Position numbers and translations under genes: made by a program
From: Nitrospiria bacterium
GTDB lineage: Bacteria; Nitrospirota; Nitrospiria; DASWJH01
Direction: 5' to 3'
Length of the DNA: 44,215 nucleotides
Assembly: GCA_036397255.1 (NCBI GenBank)
Contig: DASWJH010000025.1
Span: forward strand, 1 to 44,215
In this document: in pieces, positions 1 through 8,357 of the stretch
How positions within the stretch are numbered: position 1 is the first letter of the stretch
Layout: each line of letters starts with the position of its first letter
Notes under the pieces: model-generated
Told to the model about the DNA's origin: nothing
What the model saw: only the letters and a program-made list of their open reading frames with translations
The model's database searches: none

Positions 1-1
1 A

Positions 2-127
2 ATCGCCCATGAAAACGGGGAAAAGTCAACGAATGTTGATGAAGCGTACTCGAAGATGCGAAAACAGGCGGACATCTGCGCACCATGGCGGTTCCCTCTG
101 TCCAAGTTCAATCTAAATGCGCATTAA
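2..127 (+). CDS. C-terminal end of an unrecognised ORF (partial)
   Basis: An open frame of 41 codons enters from the left edge and stops at a TAA at 125-127. The visible end is basic and aromatic (it contains CAPWRFPLSKFNLN). I do not recognise the family. The stretch is short enough that an open frame could occur by chance, and the start lies outside the window. It lies next to a structured, transposon-like segment, so it could be part of an old mobile element. Confidence 0.25.
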   Translation: MAHENGEKSTNVDEAYSKMRKQADICAPWRFPLSKFNLNAH

Positions 128-164
128 AATACAGACTCTAAATAATAAACCTTGCTTCGACACC

Positions 165-300
165 CTTTTAGCGAGGAAATCCAATCACTCCCGCCTAGAA
201 GGCGGGGTCCTCTTGCTTGAGTCGCAGGTGGGAATCTACCCAGCGAGCGAGAGGGGAAGGCTCCATCCGGCTTTGCCGGTGGAGGGGCGACGCTAGCCCC
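165..300 (-). other. Hairpin-rich segment resembling an IS200/IS605 end with omega-RNA (HEARO-like) folding
   Basis: On the minus strand the segment carries three clear hairpins. One is GGGGC/GCCCC at 284-300. One is a CTCCAxCCGGC/GCCGGTGGAG stem with a TTT loop at 261-284. The last is CCCGCC-TTCTA-GGCGGG at 190-206, directly followed by AGTG. A short G/C-rich hairpin followed by AGTG near the right end is what IS200/IS605 elements and their guide RNAs usually show. No tnpB or tnpA is present: the place where tnpB would lie on this strand is occupied by groES. It may be a decayed or non-autonomous remnant, or simply a structured 5' region of groES. The family call is inference. Confidence 0.35.
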
Positions 301-324
301 AAAAAATAGAAAGGAGTATGCACC

Positions 325-639
325 ATGAAGTTTAGACCGCTTCAGGATTGGACGTTGATTCGGCCCAATCTCGCTTCAGAAAAAACCTCCGGGGGAATAT
401 ATATCCCCGATGCGGCACAGGAAAAACCACAGCACGGAGAAGTCCTGGCTATCGGAGAGGGGCGTTTTAAAGAAGAAAAAGATAAAAAAGGAAAGGTAAC
501 GGAAAAAAAATTCGAAAAAACCACACTGAAACCGGGAGACCGTGTTTTCTACGAAAAATATTCCGGGACCAAAATTGAAATTGATCATGAAGAGTTGGTT
601 ATGGTCCGTGAGGAAGATGTCCTTGGATATATCCAATAA
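325..639 (+). CDS. groES: Co-chaperonin GroES (Cpn10), orphan copy
   Basis: This is the 10-kDa lid of the GroEL folding chamber, a cytoplasmic heptamer. The 104-residue protein has the family signature: it begins FRPLQDWTLIRP, has SGGIYIPDAAQEKP (the mobile loop that contacts GroEL), then GEVLAIGEG, LKPGDRVFYEKYSGTKI and a C-terminal EDVLGYI. It is slightly longer than the usual 95-97 residues because of a lysine/glutamate-rich insertion at about residues 47-66. An AAAGGAG ribosome site lies 8 bases before the ATG. No groEL follows; the next gene is convergent and a terminator hairpin lies just behind the stop. No CIRCE operator is visible upstream. groEL must be elsewhere, or this is an extra groES copy. 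Confidence 0.95.
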   Translation: MKFRPLQDWTLIRPNLASEKTSGGIYIPDAAQEKPQHGEVLAIGEGRFKEEKDKKGKVTEKKFEKTTLKPGDRVFYEKYSGTKIEIDHEELVMVREEDVLGYIQ

Positions 640-648
640 TCACATCCG

Positions 649-684
649 CGGGTAGCCCCTGTCCCCGGGTCTACCCGGTTTGTT
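649..684. terminator. Bidirectional rho-independent terminator-like hairpin
   Basis: CGGGTAG (649-655) pairs with CTACCCG (671-677) around a C-rich loop, followed by a T-rich tract. It sits between groES and a convergent gene, where a two-way terminator is expected. Confidence 0.55.
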
Positions 685-710
685 CCATGGTTGAACATCC
701 AATCCAACCT

Positions 711-1466
711 TCATGCCTCTCGGGAAAAAGGTTGATACCAGGGAATTTCTCCCACCGTTCCGGCCTCAAAAACCGAAACCTTCATTTCCGACCTCGAACT
801 AGAACGCTCCATCTCCGCTTCCAGTTCACCGTTGATCCAGGATATGCCCTCATTGATTGCCCTGGGATGAATCGGCCCCGGATAAAGGAGCAGATCATAT
901 CCGGAAATCATATTAAAAGAGGAATAAAAAATTCTATTCAAAGAGGCCTGTGTGACTTCGGGAAGTTGAACCCAGGAATCATTTAAAAACCCCTTTAAAC
1001 CCGCGCCTTTGACCAAACAAAGAAGGGGAAGAATTCCCAACCGAGGTTCTTTTCCTTCATTCACGGGATGAACATAGGGCCCCATGGGGATCAACCGGGT
1101 TTGGACAAACATATTGGCTAGTTTGCCAGGCTCCCCTCTCAGTCCCCAATCCAAATATTCCTCCCTGGAAAGGGGGCGCTCTCCTAAAATAACGGGATAT
1201 CCAAAATGATCGGAAAGGATCATTCGTAGGTCTTCTGGCTTTTCCAATTCCCAAAAAAAATCTTTGCCCTCTCGTTTGAGTCCATATAAACCGGTCATTA
1301 CCAAAACCATTGGAACCGAATAGTCGGCTTTGGGCCCCTTTTTAAATGGTTTTCGAATCTTTTTGACCATAAACACCCAATAATGATGGAGTCCGTTTTT
1401 CAATATCATAACAGAACCATTGTAAGGGTGCATCCTGTTTCCTTTGCTACCCATTTTCATCAACAT
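711..1466 (-). CDS. Hypothetical protein of unknown family
   Basis: A 251-residue protein with no motif I recognise. It is soluble by eye: no signal peptide and no long hydrophobic segment. It has several aromatic, proline-rich loops (MGPYVHPVNEGKEPRLG; YPGPIHPRAINEG). The frame is open to a TTG at 1520, but there GGGAGG abuts the TTG with no spacer, and a promoter for the divergent gene begins at 1514. The ATG at 1466 (reading MLMKMGSKGNRMHPYNG), preceded by AGGGT, is therefore the better start. It converges with groES and diverges from the amidohydrolase. No function can be assigned. Confidence 0.7.
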   Translation of the reverse strand: MLMKMGSKGNRMHPYNGSVMILKNGLHHYWVFMVKKIRKPFKKGPKADYSVPMVLVMTGLYGLKREGKDFFWELEKPEDLRMILSDHFGYPVILGERPLSREEYLDWGLRGEPGKLANMFVQTRLIPMGPYVHPVNEGKEPRLGILPLLCLVKGAGLKGFLNDSWVQLPEVTQASLNRIFYSSFNMISGYDLLLYPGPIHPRAINEGISWINGELEAEMERSSSRSEMKVSVFEAGTVGEIPWYQPFSREA

Positions 1467-1513
1467 GGATACCCTAAAATTGTTCTCAAATATAGTCTCG
1501 GTTAGGGGGCGTC

Positions 1514-1542
1514 TTGACAACCTCCCTTCGGAGTGTGATAAC
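1514..1542 (+). promoter_or_regulatory. Candidate sigma-70 promoter for the amidohydrolase gene
   Basis: TTGACA (1514-1519), a 17-bp spacer, then GATAAC (1537-1542). The -35 is perfect; the -10 matches 4 of 6. It lies 46 bases before the ATG at 1588. Confidence 0.45.
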
Positions 1543-1587
1543 GTTTAGCCTATAAAATTTTTTGGGGATTTAAAGGAGTCCTTTGTT

Positions 1588-2433
1588 ATGAAAGCCATCG
1601 ACATGCATGTTCATCCCGGAACCCGCGAATACCTGGTAGAAGGCGGGGGAAAATACATGGCCGATGCCATGCGGTATTTCCACAAACACGGAGAACCGGT
1701 CAGTATCGAAGAGATGGCAAACGTCTATCAAAAAGCGGACATGATGGCGGTCCTATTGGCTTGGGATGCGGAAACCCATACAGGGCTTCCCGCCGTCACC
1801 AATGATTTTGTAGCCGGTGTGGTCAAACGCTATCCCGAAACCTTTATCGGATTTGCCAGCATCGATCCCTGGAAGGGAAAGATGGCCATTCAGGAACTCG
1901 AACGAGCGGTCAAGTCACTGGGACTAAAGGGACTGAAGTGCCACCCGATTGCTCAGGCATTCTATCCCAATGACCGCCGGTTTTACCCGTTATGGGAAAC
2001 CTGCGCGGGACTCAAAATCCCTCTTCTCCTTCACACCGGAACCACCGGAGTGGGTGCGGGCGTCCCCGGAGGAAACGGTCTTAAATTGGATTATGGCCGA
2101 CCTATTCCCTACATCGATGATGTGGCCGCGGATTTCCCAAACTTGACCATTATCGGGGCCCATCCCTCATGGCCCTGGCAGGAGGAGATGCTGGCCATCG
2201 CTGTTCATAAAACCAATGTATACATCGATCTTTCGGGTTGGTCACCAAAATATTTTCCGCCATCTCTGGTCAAATACGCCAACACACTTTTACAGGACCG
2301 TGTTCTTTTTGGATCGGATTATCCATTCTTAACCCCTGAGCGCTGGGTGGCCGATTTTGAAAAAGCGGGATTCAAACCCGAAGTTCATGAAAAAATCATG
2401 CTTCTGAACGCGAAAAAATTGTTGAAGCTTTAA
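1588..2433 (+). CDS. Metal-dependent amidohydrolase (Amidohydro_2 / COG2159 family)
   Basis: A 281-residue TIM-barrel hydrolase or decarboxylase of the family that includes gamma-resorcylate and aminocarboxymuconate-semialdehyde decarboxylases. Family hallmarks are visible in order: IDMHVHPG (metal-binding HxH at residues 7 and 9), the strand GLKGLKCHP, LLLHTG (third histidine), TIIGAHPSWPW (fourth histidine), and a late GSDYPF with the catalytic aspartate, followed by an NAKKLL end typical of these proteins. The ATG has an AAAGGAG site. The gene stands alone, so the substrate cannot be inferred from neighbours. An aromatic or lactone-type substrate is typical of the family but not shown here. 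Confidence 0.9.
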   Translation: MKAIDMHVHPGTREYLVEGGGKYMADAMRYFHKHGEPVSIEEMANVYQKADMMAVLLAWDAETHTGLPAVTNDFVAGVVKRYPETFIGFASIDPWKGKMAIQELERAVKSLGLKGLKCHPIAQAFYPNDRRFYPLWETCAGLKIPLLLHTGTTGVGAGVPGGNGLKLDYGRPIPYIDDVAADFPNLTIIGAHPSWPWQEEMLAIAVHKTNVYIDLSGWSPKYFPPSLVKYANTLLQDRVLFGSDYPFLTPERWVADFEKAGFKPEVHEKIMLLNAKKLLKL

Positions 2434-2603
2434 ATCCATCCTTAATAGACCAATTACTAAAGCTATTCACATTGCTAAATAAAAGAACGGTTTTTTTCCT
2501 TTAATTCTAAAGGAACGTTTAAAGGAGTCAGGAATAATAAACCCTTCTACCTCCCTTTTGTCCCTCCTTACAAAGGAGGGAAATTCAAAAATTGAAAAAA
2601 AAT

Positions 2604-2632
2604 CCTGGATTCCCGCTTGCGCGGGAATGATG
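2604..2632 (-). repeat. Dispersed palindromic repeat (cgtcattcccgc family), inverted copy
   Basis: The 340-bp gap after the amidohydrolase holds one copy of the palindrome (tcctggattcccgc-ttgc-gcgggaatga). Just before it is a ccctccttacaaaggaggg block at about 2559-2581, a second repeat type that recurs near 38.4 and 40.25 kb. No gene is seen in the gap. Confidence 0.8.
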
Positions 2633-2732
2633 GCATTTTGGAAACTTTTAAAACTTTTAAACAGGTATGATTCAGAAAAATATTTTAAACAATTTGAGTG
2701 AAAGATTTTCTCTCCATTTTTTTTCTTCCCGA

Positions 2733-2761
2733 TTCAATACTTTCCCTCCTCCCTTTATGAT
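2733..2761 (+). promoter_or_regulatory. Candidate promoter of the rsmA-rnj-ftsK-lolA operon
   Basis: TTCAAT (2733-2738), a 17-bp spacer, then TATGAT (2756-2761). Transcription would start about 5-7 bases before the rsmA ATG, leaving almost no leader. This agrees with the absence of a Shine-Dalgarno sequence there. Confidence 0.4.
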
Positions 2762-2773
2762 AAGATCGACTAG

Positions 2774-3595
2774 ATGCATCCTCCCGAAAGCAAAAAACTA
2801 CACAGACCCAAAAAATCCCTGGGACAAAATTTTCTGGTCAGTACTGCGGTTGCGCAATCCATTGTAGACCTTGCCGAATGTGACGGGACCGATACCATCA
2901 TTGAAATTGGCCCTGGACGGGGTATCCTGACCCGGCTTTTGGCCCCCCGTGTCAAACACCTGGTCGCCCTTGAATTTGATTCCCGCCTGACCGAACACCT
3001 TAAAAAAACATTTGAAGGCCAGTCCAATGTTGAAATCATTCAGGCCGATGCCCTTTCTTACCCGTTTGAGGAAATTCCCAAACCGTTTAAGGTGGTGGCC
3101 AACCTCCCTTACCATATTTCAACCCCCCTCTTGTTTCGATTACTGAAGGAACGGAATCGAATCTCCATCATGGTGCTCATGTTTCAGCGGGAGGTGGCCC
3201 GTCGCGTGGTCGCCGTTCCCGGAAAAAAAGATTACGGCTCCCTCTCCCTATCGGTTCAGTATCAGGCAGCGGTCCGGATGCCCCTCCGTGTAAGTCGAAA
3301 ATCGTTTTACCCCAATCCCAAGGTAGAATCGGCGGTGGTGACCCTACAGCCTCATCCTTCTCCTCCCATTTGCCTTGCCAATGAAGACCTTTTTTTTAAA
3401 ATGATCCGGTCGGTTTTTCAGCATCGACGTAAATCGATCAAAAACGCGTTAAAGGAAGGCGGGTTTGAGGAACCGGCGGTGTCGGATGCGCTCCTGAAAA
3501 GCCACTTGGACCCTCTTCGTCGACCTGAGACCCTTACGCTGTCCGAATTCGGCCTGCTGACGGATCATCTCTTTTTTTCTTTGAAGAAACTGTGA
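2774..3595 (+). CDS. rsmA: 16S rRNA dimethyladenosine transferase RsmA (KsgA)
   Basis: Dimethylates the two adjacent adenosines in the 3'-terminal hairpin of 16S rRNA during 30S maturation. The 273-residue protein shows KKSLGQNFL at 13-21, the SAM-binding IEIGPGRG at 43-50, the acidic motif LEFDSRL near 67-73, and the catalytic NLPY at 110-113 followed by HIST. The C-terminal domain contains SVFQHRRKSIKNAL, the usual rRNA-contacting segment. No ribosome site precedes the ATG, and the putative promoter ends 12 bases upstream, so the message may be nearly leaderless. It is followed after 40 bases by rnj. Confidence 0.97.
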   Translation: MHPPESKKLHRPKKSLGQNFLVSTAVAQSIVDLAECDGTDTIIEIGPGRGILTRLLAPRVKHLVALEFDSRLTEHLKKTFEGQSNVEIIQADALSYPFEEIPKPFKVVANLPYHISTPLLFRLLKERNRISIMVLMFQREVARRVVAVPGKKDYGSLSLSVQYQAAVRMPLRVSRKSFYPNPKVESAVVTLQPHPSPPICLANEDLFFKMIRSVFQHRRKSIKNALKEGGFEEPAVSDALLKSHLDPLRRPETLTLSEFGLLTDHLFFSLKKL

Positions 3596-3635
3596 TATAA
3601 TCACCCCTTGAATATTTTTGGGGGCCAAATAGAGC

Positions 3636-5327
3636 ATGACACAACTATCAAATAATTTAACCCCTTCACAGGACCTTCCGCTCAAGATCATTCCCTTGGG
3701 GGGCATCGGCGAAATCGGTCTGAACATGACCCTTTTTCAATGGGGGGAAGATATCCTGGTGGTGGACTGTGGACTGATGTTCCCGGATGCCGAAATGCTG
3801 GGAGTGGACATCATGATCCCCGACATGCGTTATATTCAGGAAAACCGCCAGAAAATCCGGGGTTTGGTGTTAACCCATGGACACGAAGACCATATCGGGG
3901 CCATTCCGTACTTCCTTCGAGAGGTCAATCCGCCCATCTACGGAACCCCTTTAACCTTAGGACTGGTTGCCGAAAAATTTCGCGAGCACGAACTTCCAGA
4001 AGACCCGAAACTGTTTCCCATTCAACCCAAAGACACCGTCCAGCTGGGCGCTTTTACCGTTGAATTTATACAGGTCACCCACAGTATCGTAGGCGGGGTT
4101 GGCCTCGGAATTACAACACCCGTCGGCCGGGTGGTTCATACAGGGGATTTTAAAATTGATCATACCCCTGTGGATGGAAAGGTTCCGGACCTGTCCACCT
4201 TTGGTGAATATGGCCGCAAGGGAACCTTGGCTCTTCTCTCCGACAGCACCAACGCCGAACGGAAGGGTTTCACTCCTTCGGAAAGTGAAGTGGGAAAAGC
4301 CTTCCAGGACGTTTTTGCACAGGCCCCTGGTCGCATCATCATTGCCACCTTCGCCTCCAACATTCATCGGATTCAACAAGCCGTCAACGCAGCGGTCCGG
4401 ACCAACCGGAAGGTTTGCCTCAATGGAAAAAGCATGGTCAATAACGCTGCCATTGCGCTTCAGTTGGGCTACCTTCACATTCCTAAAGACGTCTGGCTTG
4501 AAATGGACGACATTCAAAACCTGCCCGATCAACAAGTGGTCCTGATCACTACGGGGAGCCAGGGAGAACCCATGTCCTCCCTTTTTAGGATGTCCACGGG
4601 GGAACACAAACAATTTCAAGTCCATGATGGGGATACCATCATTCTGTCCTCAAGGGTCATTCCCGGAAATGAGCGGGCCATCGGCCGGGTGATCAATAAC
4701 CTTTTTCGCCAAGGAGCGAAGGTCATTTATGAAAGGGTTTCGGACATCCATGTGTCGGGCCACGCCAGCCAAGAGGAATTGAAGTTGATGATCAATTTGG
4801 TGAAGCCAACGTTTTTTATCCCCGTCCATGGGGAATACCGGCATCTGGTCCATCATTCCATTCTGGCCGAACAGCTTCAAATTCCAAAAGACCGAATTTT
4901 TATTCTTGAGGATGGTGATATCCTTGAACTCACGAAAGATAAAGGGATGAGGATTGGACAGGTCCCCGCCGGCCGTATCTATATTGCGGGCAAAGGTCAG
5001 GGACCCATGGATGAGGTCACCATCAAGGATCGGCAACGCCTGGGCCGTGATGGCCTTTTAATTGTTCTATTGAGAGTGAATAAAAAAACATGGGAGTTGA
5101 CCCATACCCCGGAACTTTTTTCCATGGGATTCATGTCCGAAGAGGAATCCCCTGAGGTCCTGGAGGATCTCAAGCGACACATCCGGGAAACGTTTGAAAG
5201 TGTTATAGAAGAATTGAAAGAAGACGAAAATGCCTTAAAAACCCGGATTCGAAATAGTTTACGAAAATTTCTTTTTAAAAATTTGGAACGCCGGCCCATA
5301 GTCATTCCCATCCTATTAGATCAATAA
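3636..5327 (+). CDS. rnj: Ribonuclease J
   Basis: A metallo-beta-lactamase/beta-CASP ribonuclease with endonuclease and 5'-to-3' exonuclease activity in mRNA decay and rRNA maturation. The 563-residue protein starts with the family segment LKIIPLGGIGEIGLNM. It carries the zinc motif HGHEDH at residues 81-86, a further metal ligand in HTGDFKIDHTP, LLSDSTNAERKG, the beta-CASP region around IATFASNIHRIQQ, SGHASQEELK and FIPVHGEYRH, then the J-specific C-terminal domain. It lies between rsmA and ftsK in an evident operon, with a 14-base gap to ftsK. Confidence 0.96.
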   Translation: MTQLSNNLTPSQDLPLKIIPLGGIGEIGLNMTLFQWGEDILVVDCGLMFPDAEMLGVDIMIPDMRYIQENRQKIRGLVLTHGHEDHIGAIPYFLREVNPPIYGTPLTLGLVAEKFREHELPEDPKLFPIQPKDTVQLGAFTVEFIQVTHSIVGGVGLGITTPVGRVVHTGDFKIDHTPVDGKVPDLSTFGEYGRKGTLALLSDSTNAERKGFTPSESEVGKAFQDVFAQAPGRIIIATFASNIHRIQQAVNAAVRTNRKVCLNGKSMVNNAAIALQLGYLHIPKDVWLEMDDIQNLPDQQVVLITTGSQGEPMSSLFRMSTGEHKQFQVHDGDTIILSSRVIPGNERAIGRVINNLFRQGAKVIYERVSDIHVSGHASQEELKLMINLVKPTFFIPVHGEYRHLVHHSILAEQLQIPKDRIFILEDGDILELTKDKGMRIGQVPAGRIYIAGKGQGPMDEVTIKDRQRLGRDGLLIVLLRVNKKTWELTHTPELFSMGFMSEEESPEVLEDLKRHIRETFESVIEELKEDENALKTRIRNSLRKFLFKNLERRPIVIPILLDQ

Positions 5328-5341
5328 AAAGGGGAAAGGTC

Positions 5342-7558
5342 ATGGCATTGAACAGAAAGCGATGGAAACGGTTCCAAGAGATGTGGGGGGTCGTTTTATT
5401 TGGCATTTCCCTTTTTTTGGCCCTCAGCCTTCTCAGCTTCCACCCTTCGGACCCCTCTTTCACCTCCATTTCTTCCACCCCGGAAGTTAAAAACCTGACC
5501 GGTAGAATCGGTTCTTACCTGGCAGATTTCCTCCTTCAACTGTTTGGGGGAGCGGCTTTTCTATTCCCAATGGTCACCCTCATATTGGGATGGCGAAAAT
5601 TCAAAGCCCAAGAACCCTCCCGAGGGCTCATGGAGATTTCCGGAGGAATCCTATTTTTGTTGGGGGTTGCCGCTCTGCTGGGTCTCCACCATGAAACCAT
5701 AAAAGGATTGTGGAAAAATTTAACGGGTTCAGCGGGGGGAATCATTGGAAGCCTTTTTTCCTCTTTGCTGGTCAATAATATGGCCTGGATCGGGGCCCAT
5801 TTATTTTTAGGGGCGATGATCACCTTATCCCTCCTGATGTGCACATCGATCTCCCTTCAAAAAGGTTTGGAGTTTTTCCCCGCTTTGTATCAAAGGTGCA
5901 AAGCCCTGTTGAAGGAGATCAAAACGGAATTTACCATCTCACGGGAGAAAAACCGACGATGGGAAAAACAGGTGATTCAAAAAGCGTTTCAATTCACTGA
6001 GAGAAAACCCAAAATCATTGAACAGGCTCCCCCTCCACCCCCACTCCCTCCCCCTGCCACGGAGCAGATTCCCTTCCAATTTGTAAAAGGAGCCAAAGGC
6101 CGTTTTCAACTTCCACCCCTTTCCCTTTTGGATGGACCCTCTTCTTCATCGGGGAAAACCTCCCGGGAAGAAATGCTCAAAAATGCCTCCCTCTTAGAAA
6201 AGAAGATTTTGGATTTCGGAATCGACGGCAAGGTCACCCAGGTTCACCCCGGGCCTGTCATTACCATGTATGAGTTTGAACCCGCACCGGGGGTTAAGGT
6301 GAACAAGATTGTGAACCTGTCCGATGACATTGCCCTGGCCATGAGGGCCATGTCGGTCCGAATTGTGGCCCCTCTTCCGGGAAAAGCCGTGGTGGGAATA
6401 GAAATTCCCAATTCCCAACGGGAGGAGGTCACCCTCAAAGAAATATTAACGCAAAAAGAACACCTGGCCGAACGCCCGGTCCTTCCCCTTGCACTGGGCA
6501 AGGATATTTTTGGCCAACCGATCATCACGGACCTTTCCGCCATGCCTCACCTTCTGGTGGCGGGGGCTACGGGATCGGGAAAGAGCGTTGCTTTAAACAC
6601 CATGGTTTTAAGCCTCCTTTTTTCGGCGAGCCCTCAAGAAGTTCGTCTATTAATGATCGACCCCAAAATGCTGGAACTCTCTGCTTACGATGGGATCCCA
6701 CACCTTATTGCTCCCGTAATCACTAAACCACGGGATGCTGCCCGTATGCTTCACCGCATGGTCATAGAAATGCAAGACCGGTATAAAAAGCTGGCTGAAA
6801 TGGGGGTTCGTAATATTGAAAGCTACAACAAGGCCATTTCCTTAAAAGAAAATTCTAAATCGGCAAAATCAGACTCAAAGGAGACGGAAGAAAAAACCAA
6901 CCCAGAAAAGCTTCCCTATCTGGTTATTATTATTGATGAGCTGGCCGATTTAATGTTTTCCGTTTCGTCGGAAGTAGAGGACTCCATTACCCGGTTGGCC
7001 CAAATGGCCCGGGCGGCGGGAATTCATTTGATTTTGGCCACACAACGGCCTTCCGTGGATGTTCTAACCGGCGTCATTAAAGCCAATTTCTCCGCACGTA
7101 TTTCTTTTCAGGTCACCTCTAAAACCGACTCAAGAACCATTCTAGACACCAATGGTGCCGAAAATCTATTGGGAAGAGGAGATATGCTTTTTCTGACCCC
7201 CGGAACCGGAAAAATTACCAGAATTCACGGTTCCTTCGTCTCGGATATTGAAATTAAAAAGGTAACGGAATTTATCAAAAAACAAGCCCCCACCCAATAT
7301 GAGGATCTTCTCCCTTCCCCCACGGATCAGGAATCCGGGCAAGAAAGCGAAAGGGATCAATTCTACGAACAAGCCATCGACTTAGTCACCACTACAGGAC
7401 AGGCGTCCATATCCATGATTCAAAGACGTCTGCGCATCGGGTTTAATCGGGCCGCCCGTATGGTCGAAATGATGGAAGAGGATGGCATCGTTGGGCCCTC
7501 CATTGCGGGAAGGCCCCGAGAGGTCCTAGCCAAAGGATTTACCCGGGAGCAAGGTTAA
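5342..7558 (+). CDS. ftsK: DNA translocase FtsK (SpoIIIE family)
   Basis: A septal ATP-driven DNA pump that clears and resolves chromosome ends at division. The 738-residue protein has four hydrophobic segments within about residues 15-170, a short proline-rich linker (APPPPPLPPP, near 229-238), the alpha/beta motor with Walker A GATGSGKS at 408-415 and Walker B LVIIIDE near 527-533, then ATQRPSVDVLTGVIKANF. The C-terminus is a winged-helix gamma domain (QASISMIQRRLRIGFNRAARMV) that would read oriented polar sequences such as KOPS. The linker is far shorter than in E. coli FtsK and similar to SpoIIIE-type proteins. AAGGGGAAAGG precedes the ATG. The lolA start is 4 bases downstream. Confidence 0.97.
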   Translation: MALNRKRWKRFQEMWGVVLFGISLFLALSLLSFHPSDPSFTSISSTPEVKNLTGRIGSYLADFLLQLFGGAAFLFPMVTLILGWRKFKAQEPSRGLMEISGGILFLLGVAALLGLHHETIKGLWKNLTGSAGGIIGSLFSSLLVNNMAWIGAHLFLGAMITLSLLMCTSISLQKGLEFFPALYQRCKALLKEIKTEFTISREKNRRWEKQVIQKAFQFTERKPKIIEQAPPPPPLPPPATEQIPFQFVKGAKGRFQLPPLSLLDGPSSSSGKTSREEMLKNASLLEKKILDFGIDGKVTQVHPGPVITMYEFEPAPGVKVNKIVNLSDDIALAMRAMSVRIVAPLPGKAVVGIEIPNSQREEVTLKEILTQKEHLAERPVLPLALGKDIFGQPIITDLSAMPHLLVAGATGSGKSVALNTMVLSLLFSASPQEVRLLMIDPKMLELSAYDGIPHLIAPVITKPRDAARMLHRMVIEMQDRYKKLAEMGVRNIESYNKAISLKENSKSAKSDSKETEEKTNPEKLPYLVIIIDELADLMFSVSSEVEDSITRLAQMARAAGIHLILATQRPSVDVLTGVIKANFSARISFQVTSKTDSRTILDTNGAENLLGRGDMLFLTPGTGKITRIHGSFVSDIEIKKVTEFIKKQAPTQYEDLLPSPTDQESGQESERDQFYEQAIDLVTTTGQASISMIQRRLRIGFNRAARMVEMMEEDGIVGPSIAGRPREVLAKGFTREQG

Positions 7559-7561
7559 ACC

Positions 7562-8260
7562 ATGGTGCGCTTGATGACTTGGAGGGGGAAATTCCACGCT
7601 TCAAACCAAAAGATGATTTTCCCTGTTTTCCTTTTCCTGTTCGGGTTCACCCCATCGGCCCAAGCGGTGACATTAGAAGAATTGATTGCCCAGGTTCAAA
7701 ATACCTATGCCCAACTAAATGATCTTCAGGCGGATTTTACTCAAGAAACCGCCTTTGAAGGTTTCTCCACTACCCATCGTCTGGATGGCATCCTATATTT
7801 AAAAAAACCCACAAAAATGAGATGGGATTACCGCACCCCCAGCCAACAGCAGATTTTTTTAGAAGGGGAAAAATTTACCTATTATATTCCAGAGCACCAA
7901 CAGGTAGTGATTTCCTCTTTAACCCAGGAAACAGCCCAAGAAATTCCCATCCATCTACTGGCCTCCCTTTCCACACTCCAAAGGGATTATACAGTCACCT
8001 GGAAAGAGGAGCCCACAGGTGAACCTCTTTCTTATCAACTTCGCCTTCACCCGAAACGAACCCAGGAGACCTCCCATGTAATTGTGGCGATTAATCCAAA
8101 GAGCCATTTTATTGAAAAAATGGAAGTGGCCTCTTTGAACGGGAACCGTTCAAGCTTTTCCTTTTCAAATATTAAAGTGAATCAAGGTATATCCGATTCT
8201 CTTTTCAATTTTTCGGTTCCGAAAGGGGTAGAAATCGTTTCTCCACCAAAACTGAATTAG
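7562..8260 (+). CDS. lolA: Outer-membrane lipoprotein carrier protein LolA
   Basis: A periplasmic chaperone that takes lipoproteins from the LolCDE complex to the outer membrane. The 232-residue protein has a signal peptide with a hydrophobic core at about 18-31 ending SAQA (cleavage near residue 35). The mature part starts VTLEELIAQVQNTYAQLNDLQADFTQET and includes GILYLKKPTKMRWDY, both characteristic of the family. The chosen ATG has an AAGG site 7 bases upstream; a start at Met18 would also leave a complete signal peptide. It is the last gene of the rsmA operon and ends inside a terminator hairpin. Its presence is good evidence for an outer membrane. Confidence 0.93.
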   Translation: MVRLMTWRGKFHASNQKMIFPVFLFLFGFTPSAQAVTLEELIAQVQNTYAQLNDLQADFTQETAFEGFSTTHRLDGILYLKKPTKMRWDYRTPSQQQIFLEGEKFTYYIPEHQQVVISSLTQETAQEIPIHLLASLSTLQRDYTVTWKEEPTGEPLSYQLRLHPKRTQETSHVIVAINPKSHFIEKMEVASLNGNRSSFSFSNIKVNQGISDSLFNFSVPKGVEIVSPPKLN

Positions 8261-8275
8261 GACATTCAGTTTTTT
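8248..8275 (+). terminator. Rho-independent terminator overlapping the lolA stop codon
   Basis: AAAACTGAAT (8248-8257) pairs perfectly with ATTCAGTTTT (8264-8273) around a 6-base loop that contains the lolA stop codon, followed by further Ts. It closes the rsmA-rnj-ftsK-lolA operon. Confidence 0.7.
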
Positions 8276-8357
8276 GAAGATGACCTTTTTTTTAGCATAA
8301 ATGGGTCCCAAACCACCTTTTATTCACCCCTGATTCACAGGTTCTCCACCCAAATAT

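Noticed and set aside
128-324. CIRCE heat-shock operator before groES
   Set aside because: No TTAGCACTC-N9-GAGTGCTAA inverted repeat is present.
687-986. Plus-strand ORF of 99 codons
   Set aside because: It is antisense to the unknown minus-strand gene at 711-1466, and has no ribosome site or recognisable motif.
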